Program-made: the position numbers and the translations under genes
The notes under the pieces: generated by a model
What the model saw: the letters and a program-made list of their open reading frames with translations, nothing else
Databases searched by the model: none
Told to the model about the DNA's origin: nothing
In this document: piece by piece, positions 1-8,954 of the stretch
Numbering within the stretch: position 1 is the stretch's first letter
How the letters are laid out: each line of letters opens with the position of its first letter
Source: Shewanella psychrotolerans
GTDB lineage: Bacteria > Pseudomonadota > Gammaproteobacteria > Enterobacterales > Shewanellaceae
Length of the DNA: 64,000 bases
Assembly (NCBI RefSeq): GCF_019457595.1
Contig: NZ_CP080419.1
Location: 3,534,001 to 3,598,000 of the forward strand
Direction of reading: 5' to 3'

Positions 1-3000
1 CTCGTTGGCGGACTATTTAGCACAGTATTGATTAATAAAGAAGTTTTCCCCTCTTTTGAACTCAATTATTTGCAAATATCGGTTGCCTATCCCGGTGCTG
101 CCCCTCAAGAGATTGAAGAAGGGATCAACATCAAGATAGAGGAGGCGATTCAAGATATTAGCGGCATAAAAAAAGTCACCTCGGTCGCCAGTGAAGGTTT
201 CGGTAATGTCACCATTGAAGTAGAAGATGGCTTCGATGCACAAGATATTCTCGATGAATCAAAACTGCGAATCGATGCTATCTCCACCTTTCCAGAAAAT
301 ATCGAAAAACCCAATATTTACCGCATAAAGCCAGAAAATAACGTTATTTGGGTGTCGGTCTATGGCGACATGGATCTGCATCAGATGAAAGAGCTGGCTA
401 AATCGATACGCGAAGAGATCACCGCCCTGCCCGCAGTGACCCGAGCGCAAGTGACCGGGGTTCGTGATTATGAAATTAGTATCGAGCTTTCTGAGGATAA
501 GCTGCGCGAATATGGCTTAAGCTTCGCACAGGTCGCACAAGCGGTGCGTAACTCCTCTATCGATCTACCTGGTGGCTCAATTAGAGCCGAAGATGGCGAT
601 ATCCTGCTCAGAACTAAAGGCCAAGCCTATACAGGCGATGACTTTGCTCAAATCGTTGTTAGCACGCGTCCTGACGGTAGTCGTATCATGCTGCCACAGG
701 TAGCCACTATTCGTGATGGCTTTGAAGAGCGATTAGAGTACACCCGATTTAACGGTAAGCCAGCGGCAATTATCGAAGTGCTTAGCGTCGATGATCAAAA
801 TGCACTCGATATTTCATCTCAAGTAAAGAGCTATATCGCAGAGCGCCGAGCAACATTACCGGCCAATGCAGAGCTCGATACTTGGGGTGATTTAACTCAC
901 TACCTTAAGGGTCGCCTTAACATGATGATATCGAACATGTTTTATGGCGCCTTGCTGGTATTTATCATATTGGCACTATTCCTTGATTTAAGATTGGCAT
1001 TTTGGGTCATGATGGGCTTACCCGTCTGTTTCCTTGGGGCGATGTTTATCATGCCACTGGAACCCTTCTCACTATCGATTAACATGCTGACGTTGTTTGC
1101 CTTTATTTTGGTGCTAGGCATAGTGGTCGATGATGCCATTGTAATAGGTGAAAGCGCCTATACTGAGATCGAAAAGCATGGTCATTCCCTAGAAAACGTC
1201 GTGAAAGGTGCCCAGAAAGTCGCCATGCCAGCCACCTTCGGCGTACTAACAACCATTGCTGCGTTTATGCCAATGATCATGGTATCAGGCCCGATGGCGA
1301 TTATCTGGAAATCGATAGGTTTAGTGGTGATCCTCTGTTTAGCTTTCTCACTAGTGGAATCTAAATTGATTTTGCCCGCCCATTTGGCTCATATCAAACC
1401 CAGACGTCCTAATCCTAACCCTAATGTTTTTGTACGATTTAAAACGGCACTGAATAACAAAGTGCAGCACTTCATTCACCACAGCTACCGGGTGTTTATC
1501 GAGCGCTGCATTCGTCATAGATACAATGTTGTGGCGACCTTTGTTGGGGTATTAATTCTTTCTATTGCCTTGGTGGCGAGTGGCAAAGTGCGCTGGGTAT
1601 TCTTCCCAGATATTCCATCTGATTTTATTCAAGTACGACTGGAGATGGATGTCGGTAGCTCCGAAGCCAATACCCTGAAGGTGGTAAAAGAGATTGAAAA
1701 TGCCCTCTATACCATGAACGAGAAGATGGAAGATCAGTATGGTTACCCAGTGGTGAAGCACAGCTTCATCAATATGAGTTCCAGAACCTCAGCCTTTATC
1801 TTCGCCGAGCTGACTAAAGGTGAAGACCGAGATGTTGATGGTGTCACCATTGCTGATGAGTGGCGCAAGGCATTGCCTGAGCTCATTTCGGTCAAAAAGC
1901 TCAATATCAATGCCAGCACCAATGATGCCGGCGGAGATATCTCCTTTAGATTAACCTCAAGCGATTTGGAGCAACTCTCGCTGGCAGCAAATGAACTTAA
2001 GCAAAAGTTAAGAACCTATGAGGGGGTTTACGACATTTCCGATAACTATTCATCGGGCAGTCATGAAATCCGCTTGGCGATTAAGCCTGAAGCCGAAGCG
2101 CAGGGTTTAACCCTGTCCGATCTTGCTAGCCAAGTTCGCTATGGTTTCTATGGTTTTGAAGCCCAACGTATTTTGCGTAATAAAGAGGAAGTGAAGGTGA
2201 TGGTGCGCTATCCATTAGAGCAGCGCCGAACCGTTGGACATCTGGAAAACATGATGATCCGAACACCTCAGGGGATCTCTGTTCCCTTCTCTACCGTTGC
2301 GAAAATTGAGTTAGGCGACTCCTATTCCTCAATTACCCGAGTCGATGGAAGACGCGCTATTACGGTGATGGCGAATGCCAATAAAAACATTGTCGAGCCA
2401 TCGAAAGTGGTCGGTGAAATTCAAAAGGATTTCCTTCCTTATTTAGAAGGTAAGTACCCACATATCTCAAGCACCTTAGATGGCGGTAGCGCCGATGAAC
2501 AAAGTGCGATGGTGGGTCTATTCCAAGGTTTCTTCTTCGCGATGTTTACCATCTATGCCTTGATGGCGATTCCACTAAAATCCTACAGCCAACCCTTAAT
2601 CATCATGTCAGTGATCCCATTTGGTATTATTGGTGCGCTGTTTGGTCATTTCATTCTCGGACTGTCGATGAGTGTCCTAAGCCTTTGCGGTATTGTTGCT
2701 TTGGCTGGGGTTGTGGTCAACGACTCGCTGATTTTAGTCGATTTTGTTAACCGAGCAAGAAACCAAGGTTTGCCGCTAGTGGATGCTGCAATAGATGCTG
2801 GCTGCTATCGCTTTAGAGCGATTATCCTCACCTCTATGACCACGTTCGTTGGGCTAGTGCCAATTATCTTAGAGCGGAGTTTACAGGCGCAGATAGTGAT
2901 ACCCATGGCCACCTCGTTGGCATTCGGTATTTTATTCTCGACAGTGGTGACGCTTATTTTGGTGCCAGTGCTCTATATTATCCTCGATGATATAAGACGC

Positions 3001-3063
3001 ACATCTCGCCGTTTTTATCACTGGTGGTGGCAACCGAAGAAAGATGAGGCTATCGGAAGTTAA
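1..3063 (+). CDS. RND-family efflux pump inner-membrane subunit (5' end cut by window)
   Basis: The frame is open from base 1, so the N-terminus lies outside the window; about 1,020 codons are visible and AcrB-type pumps run 1,020-1,050 residues, so only the first membrane segment or part of it is missing. Two hydrophobic blocks of several helices (codons about 300-460 and 835-1000) each follow a large periplasmic region, the usual RND duplication. The first block has the paired aspartates of the proton relay in GIVVDDAIVIGE (about codon 368) and the second has GVVVNDSLILVDF. Such pumps work as trimers with a periplasmic adaptor and a TolC-like channel; the adaptor is presumably upstream, off the window. 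Substrate cannot be read from the sequence. A hairpin terminator follows. Confidence 0.93.
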   Translation, partial: LVGGLFSTVLINKEVFPSFELNYLQISVAYPGAAPQEIEEGINIKIEEAIQDISGIKKVTSVASEGFGNVTIEVEDGFDAQDILDESKLRIDAISTFPENIEKPNIYRIKPENNVIWVSVYGDMDLHQMKELAKSIREEITALPAVTRAQVTGVRDYEISIELSEDKLREYGLSFAQVAQAVRNSSIDLPGGSIRAEDGDILLRTKGQAYTGDDFAQIVVSTRPDGSRIMLPQVATIRDGFEERLEYTRFNGKPAAIIEVLSVDDQNALDISSQVKSYIAERRATLPANAELDTWGDLTHYLKGRLNMMISNMFYGALLVFIILALFLDLRLAFWVMMGLPVCFLGAMFIMPLEPFSLSINMLTLFAFILVLGIVVDDAIVIGESAYTEIEKHGHSLENVVKGAQKVAMPATFGVLTTIAAFMPMIMVSGPMAIIWKSIGLVVILCLAFSLVESKLILPAHLAHIKPRRPNPNPNVFVRFKTALNNKVQHFIHHSYRVFIERCIRHRYNVVATFVGVLILSIALVASGKVRWVFFPDIPSDFIQVRLEMDVGSSEANTLKVVKEIENALYTMNEKMEDQYGYPVVKHSFINMSSRTSAFIFAELTKGEDRDVDGVTIADEWRKALPELISVKKLNINASTNDAGGDISFRLTSSDLEQLSLAANELKQKLRTYEGVYDISDNYSSGSHEIRLAIKPEAEAQGLTLSDLASQVRYGFYGFEAQRILRNKEEVKVMVRYPLEQRRTVGHLENMMIRTPQGISVPFSTVAKIELGDSYSSITRVDGRRAITVMANANKNIVEPSKVVGEIQKDFLPYLEGKYPHISSTLDGGSADEQSAMVGLFQGFFFAMFTIYALMAIPLKSYSQPLIIMSVIPFGIIGALFGHFILGLSMSVLSLCGIVALAGVVVNDSLILVDFVNRARNQGLPLVDAAIDAGCYRFRAIILTSMTTFVGLVPIILERSLQAQIVIPMATSLAFGILFSTVVTLILVPVLYIILDDIRRTSRRFYHWWWQPKKDEAIGS

Positions 3064-3084
3064 ACCTATTGAGTGTTAAATAAA

Positions 3085-3106
3085 GGGAGGCATAGCCTCC
3101 CTTTTT
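3085..3106 (+). terminator. Rho-independent terminator after the RND gene
   Basis: A 7-bp GC-rich stem (GGGAGGC / GCCTCCC) with a 3-nt loop is followed by five T residues, 22 bases after the RND stop codon. Confidence 0.9.
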
Positions 3107-3176
3107 GATCTATTCAGCATTTTAAGCACCAGAAAGTCGCTAGAATATGACTCTGATAAATAAGTATAAGCTGATC

Positions 3177-3779
3177 ATGAGTCAATCCACCCTAGTCTAC
3201 GACATCCGTAATAGCCGCTACCTAAACATCACAGGACGCTGCACATTACGCTGCCAGTTTTGCCCAAAGCATAATGGCAGTAAACAGATCCATGAGTACC
3301 AATTGGCATTAGATCATCAGCCTAAGGCCAATGAGATCATTCCACTGCTCGGAGATGTTAGCCAGTTTGAGGAATATGTGTTTTGTGGCTATGGGGAACC
3401 CACTTTAAATCTCACCACCTTGATTGAAGTCGCAACAGAGGTTAAACGGCAAGGCGGAAAAGTCAGAGTCAACACCGATGGCTTAGGTAATCTATTTCAT
3501 CGACGCAACATCTTGCCTGAACTCGCACCTGTGGTCGATTCCCTATCCATTTCGCTCAATGCCGATACCGAAGAAGCTTATCTACGCCACTGCAAACCTA
3601 AATTAAAAGGTGCTTACCAAGCCGTAAATGAGTTTATAAAACTGGCGCCAGACTATATTGACAAAGTGCAAGTATCAGCCATAGATGGCTTGGAAGGGGT
3701 CAACATTGAACGCTGCGAAGCGATTGTCATTAACGCCAAAGCCGAATTCAAACATCGCCATTTAGGGGTGATTGGGTAA
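3177..3779 (+). CDS. Radical SAM protein, possibly the TatD-associated type
   Basis: The N-terminal CTLRCQFC gives the CX3CX2C motif that ligates the radical-SAM 4Fe-4S cluster, and FCGYGEPTL matches the following GGE-like SAM-binding segment. At about 200 residues it is a short, single-domain radical SAM protein. The layout resembles the TatD family-linked radical SAM group, whose substrate is not known; that assignment is from memory of the family and is tentative. An in-frame ATG at 3147 would add ten residues; I prefer 3177 because the protein then starts just ahead of the conserved YLNITGRC region, although neither start has a strong ribosome binding site. It lies between a terminator and an unrelated sensor gene, so it looks monocistronic. 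Confidence 0.78.
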   Translation: MSQSTLVYDIRNSRYLNITGRCTLRCQFCPKHNGSKQIHEYQLALDHQPKANEIIPLLGDVSQFEEYVFCGYGEPTLNLTTLIEVATEVKRQGGKVRVNTDGLGNLFHRRNILPELAPVVDSLSISLNADTEEAYLRHCKPKLKGAYQAVNEFIKLAPDYIDKVQVSAIDGLEGVNIERCEAIVINAKAEFKHRHLGVIG

Positions 3780-3878
3780 AAGGGCAAATAGCGCGTTAGC
3801 GAGATGTAAGTGACTGTGTTAAGCAGATAGAATCATGCTAACATAGCCGCAAAAGAACTAGGACAAACACCACTTTCA

Positions 3879-6095
3879 ATGCTGACGCAAAAAACTTCAC
3901 TTCTGATCACTGGCCAAGGTTTGCACTGGTCAACGCAACGTATTTTTTCTGTAGCAACGCAGATCATTATTTTGCTTATCAGCGTGATCTTGCTAACCAA
4001 TGTGATCATTACACTCGGTGAGCGTCGTCTTCAGGAAGATTGGGCAACACAGAGATACAGTGAGTTACAGTCTGTCGGCACCTTAATTGCCGATAAAGTC
4101 TCATTCCAGCAGTTTAGAACACAGATGTTGGCCAACGCTGAGTTATTAAAACGCTATCTAACGATCCCCAGCGAGATCCGCCAGAAAAAACTCCAACAAC
4201 ATTGGGCCTTAATGACGCGAAACATTCCAGGACTGTTGGATATTGCGCTGTTTGATCCTCAGGGTAAATATAAGTTTTCTACCACCAATAATTTTAGCCG
4301 AGAACCGCTACCTGCTTCGTTGCTTGAAGGCTCCCGCAATATGGGCGGTACCGAAGTTTATACTTCGCCACTGGAGTTCACTCCGATTAATGGCAAGCTT
4401 GAGCCCTATCTTTATCAATTAGCATGGTTAGAAAACCCTAACCAAAGCGTGCGAGGCTATTTGGTGACCTACCAATCGATGACTCGTATGTTAAAGAGTA
4501 TCAAGCCAGCCTATTCCAGCGCCGAATCACCACTTATGATACTTGATACCCAAGGCTTGCTATACGCAGGAGCAGAAAATAAACCAAACATCAATCGGAT
4601 ACCTGAAACCATGGGAGGCAGCCTACGCCAAACCTATCCTGCGTTATGGCGTAAAATGTCGAACAGTAACTTTGGTCAGTTCCATGGCGATGATGCGACC
4701 TTTGTTTATTTAAAGATTGAGCTCACGACTCAATATGAGACTCGCAGAGAATATTATTTAGTCTCCTATGTGCGTAATGACGCTATTGCCGAAAACTTCT
4801 CAGAATGGCGTAATATTCTGATTGCTGGAGCGCTAGTGTTAACGCTACTCGCATTGGCGCTAATCTTGCTGAGTCACTCCTATCGTATCGGTCAACGCTC
4901 AAGAGCATTTAGTATCGATTTGGCCAATAGATTATTCTATCAAGATATCGGCTGTGTCATTGTTAATGAAAACAATCGCGTCGTCACCGCTAATGAAAAG
5001 GCGGCACAATTGTTAGCCATACCACTAGATGAGTTGTCAGACCGTAATCTGCAACGAATTTTACAACTAGAAAACGAGCAATACGCAGACATTCTGACTC
5101 AACTAGAAAAAGATAAAAAATGGCATGACGTTATCGATTTAGAAGATCTATGCGGTTGCACGTTAGCGGTGAACATAAGTAGTGCTATACGCTCAGCAAA
5201 AAAAGGCAGTTATTTGTTGGTGACCTTTGAAGATGTCACTCAGCTCAAACAAGCGCAGCAACAGGCTCACCTCAACCAATTACTCAATGATAATGCCGTC
5301 GCCTGCGCATTAGTTAAAGCAAATGGCGAGCTTGAGTTAGCAAACGATGCCTTTAAGGAACTGGTGTCCATCCACAATACTGATAATAAGAACTTAACCG
5401 AATTACTTAATAATGACCTCGATGTTCAATGGCCACGTATCACTCAGCAGTTACTATTACAAAGCACATGGAAAGGGCAAATACTGTGCGATCCCAATGG
5501 CCATGAAAACACTTGCCTTCAAGCGACCCTTAAAGGGCACTTAGATGCGGCTGGTGAGATCGAGCATATTGTCTGTACCCTAGAAAAGGCTCAAAAAAGA
5601 ACATTACTGAAAGATAGGGGAGATTTTATTCCTCATCGAAGCACTATCTTAATCAACCTACGTGATTTAGATGACTACTTTAATTCTTTAAGTCGCGTTA
5701 GTCGCGACAACTCTAGCTTGCTGCTGATCGACATAACTGCCGAGAGCATGCTTAGCCATATGAGTGACATTGGTCAGTTAGAGAGTCGTCAACGTGAAGT
5801 CGAGATCCACATTCTCAAATCGTTACCTATGGGCTATCAAATGTCTCATTGGCAGCTAGGCAAATTGATTGTCATCTTGCCTAACACCCATCCAGATGAT
5901 GCCCATCATTACGCGGTGTCCACCCTTGCAAGCTTAAACGACATAGGCCTAGGCGCAGGGATCTGTATGGGCATTGCCAGTTATCAGCCCGAACAAAACC
6001 TAGAACAATACCTAATCAATGCCGAGGTTGCCCTCAAACGAGCCAAACAGATAGGGGAACAAAATATCTGTCAGGCGTTTACCCGTCATAATTAA
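3879..6095 (+). CDS. Membrane PAS sensor with degenerate GGDEF-like C-terminus
   Basis: The protein has 738 residues. A membrane helix at about 23-47 and a second at about 306-332 enclose a periplasmic sensory region of roughly 260 residues. Two PAS-like stretches follow in the cytoplasm (about 345-460 and 465-570). The last 150 residues have the spacing of a GGDEF domain (ILPNTHPDDAHHYA, LGAGICMGIASY, AEVALKRAKQIG), but the catalytic GGDEF signature is replaced by HWQLGKLIVIL. It is therefore unlikely to make cyclic-di-GMP; it may bind nucleotide or pass a signal to a partner. No EAL or histidine-kinase domain is present. It is a single gene ended by a strong terminator. The ligand is not predictable. 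Confidence 0.72.
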   Translation: MLTQKTSLLITGQGLHWSTQRIFSVATQIIILLISVILLTNVIITLGERRLQEDWATQRYSELQSVGTLIADKVSFQQFRTQMLANAELLKRYLTIPSEIRQKKLQQHWALMTRNIPGLLDIALFDPQGKYKFSTTNNFSREPLPASLLEGSRNMGGTEVYTSPLEFTPINGKLEPYLYQLAWLENPNQSVRGYLVTYQSMTRMLKSIKPAYSSAESPLMILDTQGLLYAGAENKPNINRIPETMGGSLRQTYPALWRKMSNSNFGQFHGDDATFVYLKIELTTQYETRREYYLVSYVRNDAIAENFSEWRNILIAGALVLTLLALALILLSHSYRIGQRSRAFSIDLANRLFYQDIGCVIVNENNRVVTANEKAAQLLAIPLDELSDRNLQRILQLENEQYADILTQLEKDKKWHDVIDLEDLCGCTLAVNISSAIRSAKKGSYLLVTFEDVTQLKQAQQQAHLNQLLNDNAVACALVKANGELELANDAFKELVSIHNTDNKNLTELLNNDLDVQWPRITQQLLLQSTWKGQILCDPNGHENTCLQATLKGHLDAAGEIEHIVCTLEKAQKRTLLKDRGDFIPHRSTILINLRDLDDYFNSLSRVSRDNSSLLLIDITAESMLSHMSDIGQLESRQREVEIHILKSLPMGYQMSHWQLGKLIVILPNTHPDDAHHYAVSTLASLNDIGLGAGICMGIASYQPEQNLEQYLINAEVALKRAKQIGEQNICQAFTRHN

Positions 6096-6114
6096 CCTCA
6101 GGTTATCTCATTAC

Positions 6115-6138
6115 AAAGGCGCCTACAGGCGCCTTTTT
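6115..6138 (+). terminator. Rho-independent terminator after the PAS sensor
   Basis: A 9-bp stem (AAAGGCGCC / GGCGCCTTT) with a TACA loop runs into a T tract, 20 bases downstream of the sensor stop codon. Confidence 0.9.
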
Positions 6139-6264
6139 CCTCCGTATATTATCAATTTAGCGCTGTATATGGATATAACAATGTCATGAACACATGAGTG
6201 AAAGAACGATCAAATGTGCAAGCACACTTTGGGCACACTGACTTCTTGTTAAAGAAAGTTGTCC

Positions 6265-6384
6265 CTATGCGCTCCATTGTGGGTGAGTTGCGAGTTCAAT
6301 TAAGCTGAAGATGCCAGTCATAAAGAGTACCATCATAAAGGAGATAAAGAGTTGTCCGATAATTAGGGTCAGCTTCTTTTGCAT
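6265..6384 (-). pseudogene. Short hydrophobic ORF, likely remnant of a small membrane protein gene
   Basis: Reading the minus strand from the ATG at 6384 gives 39 residues, starting MQKKLTLIIGQLFISFMM and ending at TAG. It has one clear membrane helix and no charged residues inside it, unlike random sequence. The style recalls the first helix of DUF2798-type small membrane proteins, which normally continue to a second helix; here the frame stops after the first. The in-frame codons upstream of the ATG are also open for about 20 codons. I read it as a truncated remnant, but it could be a genuine miniprotein. Confidence 0.35.
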
Positions 6385-6584
6385 TGCTTCGTCTAAAGTG
6401 TCTATGGATGGTGCGCAAAACGTATAGACGAGCACTATCCGAATAAAAGGTTAGTGCCGCGGGTTAGTTTGAAGCAACTAAATCTCGAAGTGCTCGAGGA
6501 CTTAAATAACCGGACCAGTCTAAAATCTTTTCGACGGCGCAGATGTTAGTAATTAGCGTGATGAGAGTTACGTTTTTAGTTCGC

Positions 6585-6708
6585 ACATAACAAGACGTTT
6601 AGGACAGATTCGCAATGCGAGTCATTTTCAACTTACGTTGAATTTAGTATATACAGCACAATGGGTTAGGTTAGGCAATCTTGATAACGACTTAATACGA
6701 CGTTATCT
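6585..6708 (+). other. Probable integron attC recombination site (orphan)
   Basis: The roughly 124-bp segment begins with ACATAACAAGACGTTTA and ends with TAATACGACGTTATC. The ends are imperfectly complementary (ATAAC..ACGT against ACG..GTTAT), with an unpaired AAG that would be the extrahelical asymmetry typical of attC. The interior (ATTCGCAATGCGAG, TTCAACTTACGTTGAATTTAG) closely resembles my memory of the long attC repeats of Vibrio superintegrons, and the length fits that class. The GFA gene begins 25 bases after the right end, the usual distance for a cassette gene. No integrase gene and no second attC were found in the window. Confidence 0.65.
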
Positions 6709-6732
6709 GTAATCGAAAGTAAGGAGGCTTTT

Positions 6733-7152
6733 ATGGCGAATAATTATCGAGGTTCATGCCTTTGTGGTGGTGTGAAGTATGAGCTTTTAGGTGAGTTCCA
6801 GTCTTTCTTCTTATGTCATTGTACTCGTTGTCAAAAGGATACAGGCTCAGCTCATGCCGCAAATTTGTTTGCTAAAGCAGGCACCTTAATTTGGTTGCAT
6901 GGTGAAAAGGATGTTAGAACCTATGAACATCCCAATTCATTTCATGCAAAAAGCTTTTGTTCAAAATGCGGCTCTGCGCTCCCAACGTTTGCTGATAGTA
7001 TTCACTGTGTAGTGGTTCCGGCAGGCAGCCTTGATAGTCCTGTTCCAATTGCGCCTACGGCTAAAATTTTTGTTGATAGTTGCGCTAGTTGGGCGATGAA
7101 TTTATGCAGTATACCTAGCTATGAAAAGCTTCCAGACCAAGTTAAGAGCTAA
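6733..7152 (+). CDS. GFA (glutathione-dependent formaldehyde-activating)/CENP-V family protein
   Basis: The protein has 139 residues with the complete zinc-cysteine pattern of the GFA fold: GSCLCGGVKYE near the N-terminus, FLCHCTRCQKDTGSAHAANLF in the middle and SFCSKCGSALP after it. Characterised relatives include proteins that handle glutathione adducts, but most members have no known substrate, so the enzymatic role is open. A strong ribosome binding site AAGGAGG (6721-6727) sits five bases before the ATG. Its position immediately after an attC-like site, with no neighbour on its strand, suggests that it arrived as an integron gene cassette; GFA genes are common cassette cargo in marine gammaproteobacteria. 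Confidence 0.85.
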   Translation: MANNYRGSCLCGGVKYELLGEFQSFFLCHCTRCQKDTGSAHAANLFAKAGTLIWLHGEKDVRTYEHPNSFHAKSFCSKCGSALPTFADSIHCVVVPAGSLDSPVPIAPTAKIFVDSCASWAMNLCSIPSYEKLPDQVKS

Positions 7153-7488
7153 ACACATACAATAAATCGGCCGCGCGCAGCTGCGACCTTGTCCCAAGTG
7201 TTAAATAAGCCCGAACTTGCAGGAAGTGATACCTTTTATATCGTAAATATGTTTAGCTGTGATGTCTCATGATTTGAGGGAAGATCTGACCTCAACACTT
7301 GCGCATCCATACACTTCACCTGCGCTAAGCAATTCAAAACAATGAAGGCGAAGGCTGACAATGGCTCTGTCGCCAATAGATCGGCTGCAGCTGAAAAAGA
7401 AGTTTATATTTTGTTTTCAAACAACTAATTCCAACTGCTGGAAATAGGTACTCTATCAAGCGAGATTGCCTAGCAGCGTTGAGCCTAC
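7153..7488. other. 336-bp gap after the GFA gene; contains a dispersed repeat copy
   Basis: There is no convincing gene and no clear terminator. Bases 7302-7359 are a diverged copy of a sequence that recurs at 54566-54623. No second attC core site was recognised in this stretch, so the right boundary of the presumed cassette is undefined. Confidence 0.5.
7302..7359 (+). repeat. Dispersed intergenic repeat, copy 1
   Basis: About 45 of 58 positions match 54566-54623 in the same orientation, including the shared blocks CGCATCCAT, CTTCACCTG, AATTCAAAAC and ATGAAGG. Both copies lie downstream of the 3' end of a minus-strand gene and next to an accessory islet. Confidence 0.6.
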
Positions 7489-8895
7489 CTAGACAGCATC
7501 TTCTTGCTCGTCCCCTATCGGCTCCATACCATCGGGTAACTTGCTTTCGGTCACCTCTACTATAGTCGAACGGTTCATAGTGATCTTATAACGCGCATAT
7601 TGCGGCGGATTGCGGCCTTCTCGGAGCGTCAAAATCAGGTTAACTTGGTAACGTCGCTCTACCGAATCATTACTGATCTTGCCATCGGCTTCTTTGTATA
7701 TCTTCGCCTTGCCTCGTTCAAGATAACGGGCAAATGGAACCAAACTGAAGTTCACCTGCTCTTGAATGGTCGAGTAACCCGCTAAAAAGTCCTTCTGTGA
7801 AATCCGTGAGCTGATACCATAATGCAAAATATCCGCATCGACCTTATTTTGACTGTGGCGACGATTCAAAATCTCATTAACGCCATCAGGCAGCTCTTTC
7901 GTTTTAACAAAGTCAAGCCACACCAGTTGACGGCCAATAACCGCTTGGCTAGTTGTATCACGCAAAATACGACTCCAACGAGGTCGGCCTTTCTGGATAA
8001 CCCGCCATAGGGCATTACGAATATCTTCTTTGAAAATCTCACGAAAACCATAGATCACCGCCAAGCTCAATAACAGCGATAAGGTTAATCCACTAAACAC
8101 CCCTTGCGCCTTAATAATAAGCGCCGAAACCACCAGCATAACAAAGCCTGTCGCCACCCCGGTGGTGAGTTTTTTTAACCCGACACCTAAGGTTTTAAGC
8201 TCCTCTTTAAGCACAACCCCTTGCTGAATAAGACGACGCAGCAACAACATCTTATTTGAGATCCGGTTAGGATCATCTTTAGTCTGAGTGGAATTATAAT
8301 TTCGACTATCGCGGTAACTTTTCTCGCTGCGGCAAAGGGCGATCACCTCTTCCACGACTTCGCTGTAGTCGCTGCTGCGAGGGGCTCTGGACATTAACTT
8401 CAACAATCGCTGTTCACAAAACCAGGATAAGTAGTTATCCGAGTTTTCAAAATAATGTTTCCACTTTGGGTCGCTTGGTTCATTACGACGAAACTTTTTC
8501 AGCAGCTGAGCCACAATATCGCTCAACTCTTTGAGTGAAGCGTAAAACTTATCGACATCTTCGATCTGGGCTAACTCTTTACTGTCGGTCTCGATCGCTA
8601 CCGCAAATTGATAGGCAAACAAGTTGAGATAGAGCCTAAACTCCTCAACAGTTCGCTTATTTTGACTAATAAAACGCCCTTGGACTAAAGGAAGATGTAG
8701 GCCTGAAGAGTAATAGGAACGTCGCCCCGCAATAGCGGCATGGTAATACTCCTCTTCATCTAGGCTTTGGGGGTTAATACCCATTTCTTTAGGCAAGAAA
8801 AAATAGAGGTCGAGTCGCCTATGATCACCCACCTTCATTTGATGGGTGAATTTTATCGACAGTGATTCTTCCTGCTTAACGTAGATCTTAGACAC
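7489..8895 (-). CDS. Conserved hypothetical membrane protein
   Basis: The protein has 468 residues, with a hydrophobic pair of helices in the middle (about residues 245-292, GVATGFVMLVVSALII and SGLTLSLLLSLAVIYGF) and large hydrophilic regions on both sides. I recognise no catalytic motif. The N-terminal part reads as a soluble domain of mixed strands and helices and the C-terminal 170 residues as another. Start is GTG at 8895, chosen for the GAGG ribosome binding site a few bases upstream. It is followed on the same strand by the accessory GFA region and preceded by the FidL-like gene. Function unknown. Confidence 0.75.
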   Translation of the reverse strand: MSKIYVKQEESLSIKFTHQMKVGDHRRLDLYFFLPKEMGINPQSLDEEEYYHAAIAGRRSYYSSGLHLPLVQGRFISQNKRTVEEFRLYLNLFAYQFAVAIETDSKELAQIEDVDKFYASLKELSDIVAQLLKKFRRNEPSDPKWKHYFENSDNYLSWFCEQRLLKLMSRAPRSSDYSEVVEEVIALCRSEKSYRDSRNYNSTQTKDDPNRISNKMLLLRRLIQQGVVLKEELKTLGVGLKKLTTGVATGFVMLVVSALIIKAQGVFSGLTLSLLLSLAVIYGFREIFKEDIRNALWRVIQKGRPRWSRILRDTTSQAVIGRQLVWLDFVKTKELPDGVNEILNRRHSQNKVDADILHYGISSRISQKDFLAGYSTIQEQVNFSLVPFARYLERGKAKIYKEADGKISNDSVERRYQVNLILTLREGRNPPQYARYKITMNRSTIVEVTESKLPDGMEPIGDEQEDAV

Positions 8896-8954
8896 AGAGC
8901 CTCATAGACATTTAAATATCAGTAAGTTACAGCTAGATTATAGTCGAACATATC

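Larger units (their letters stand above)
6139..6732. other. About 590-bp gene-poor stretch: cassette-like accessory DNA
   Basis: No full-length gene is seen here. The stretch holds a short hydrophobic minus-strand reading frame (6265-6384) and, at its right end, an attC-like recombination site leading straight into the GFA gene. The left half looks like decayed sequence. Together with the next gene it forms an islet between two ordinary chromosomal genes. Confidence 0.5.
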
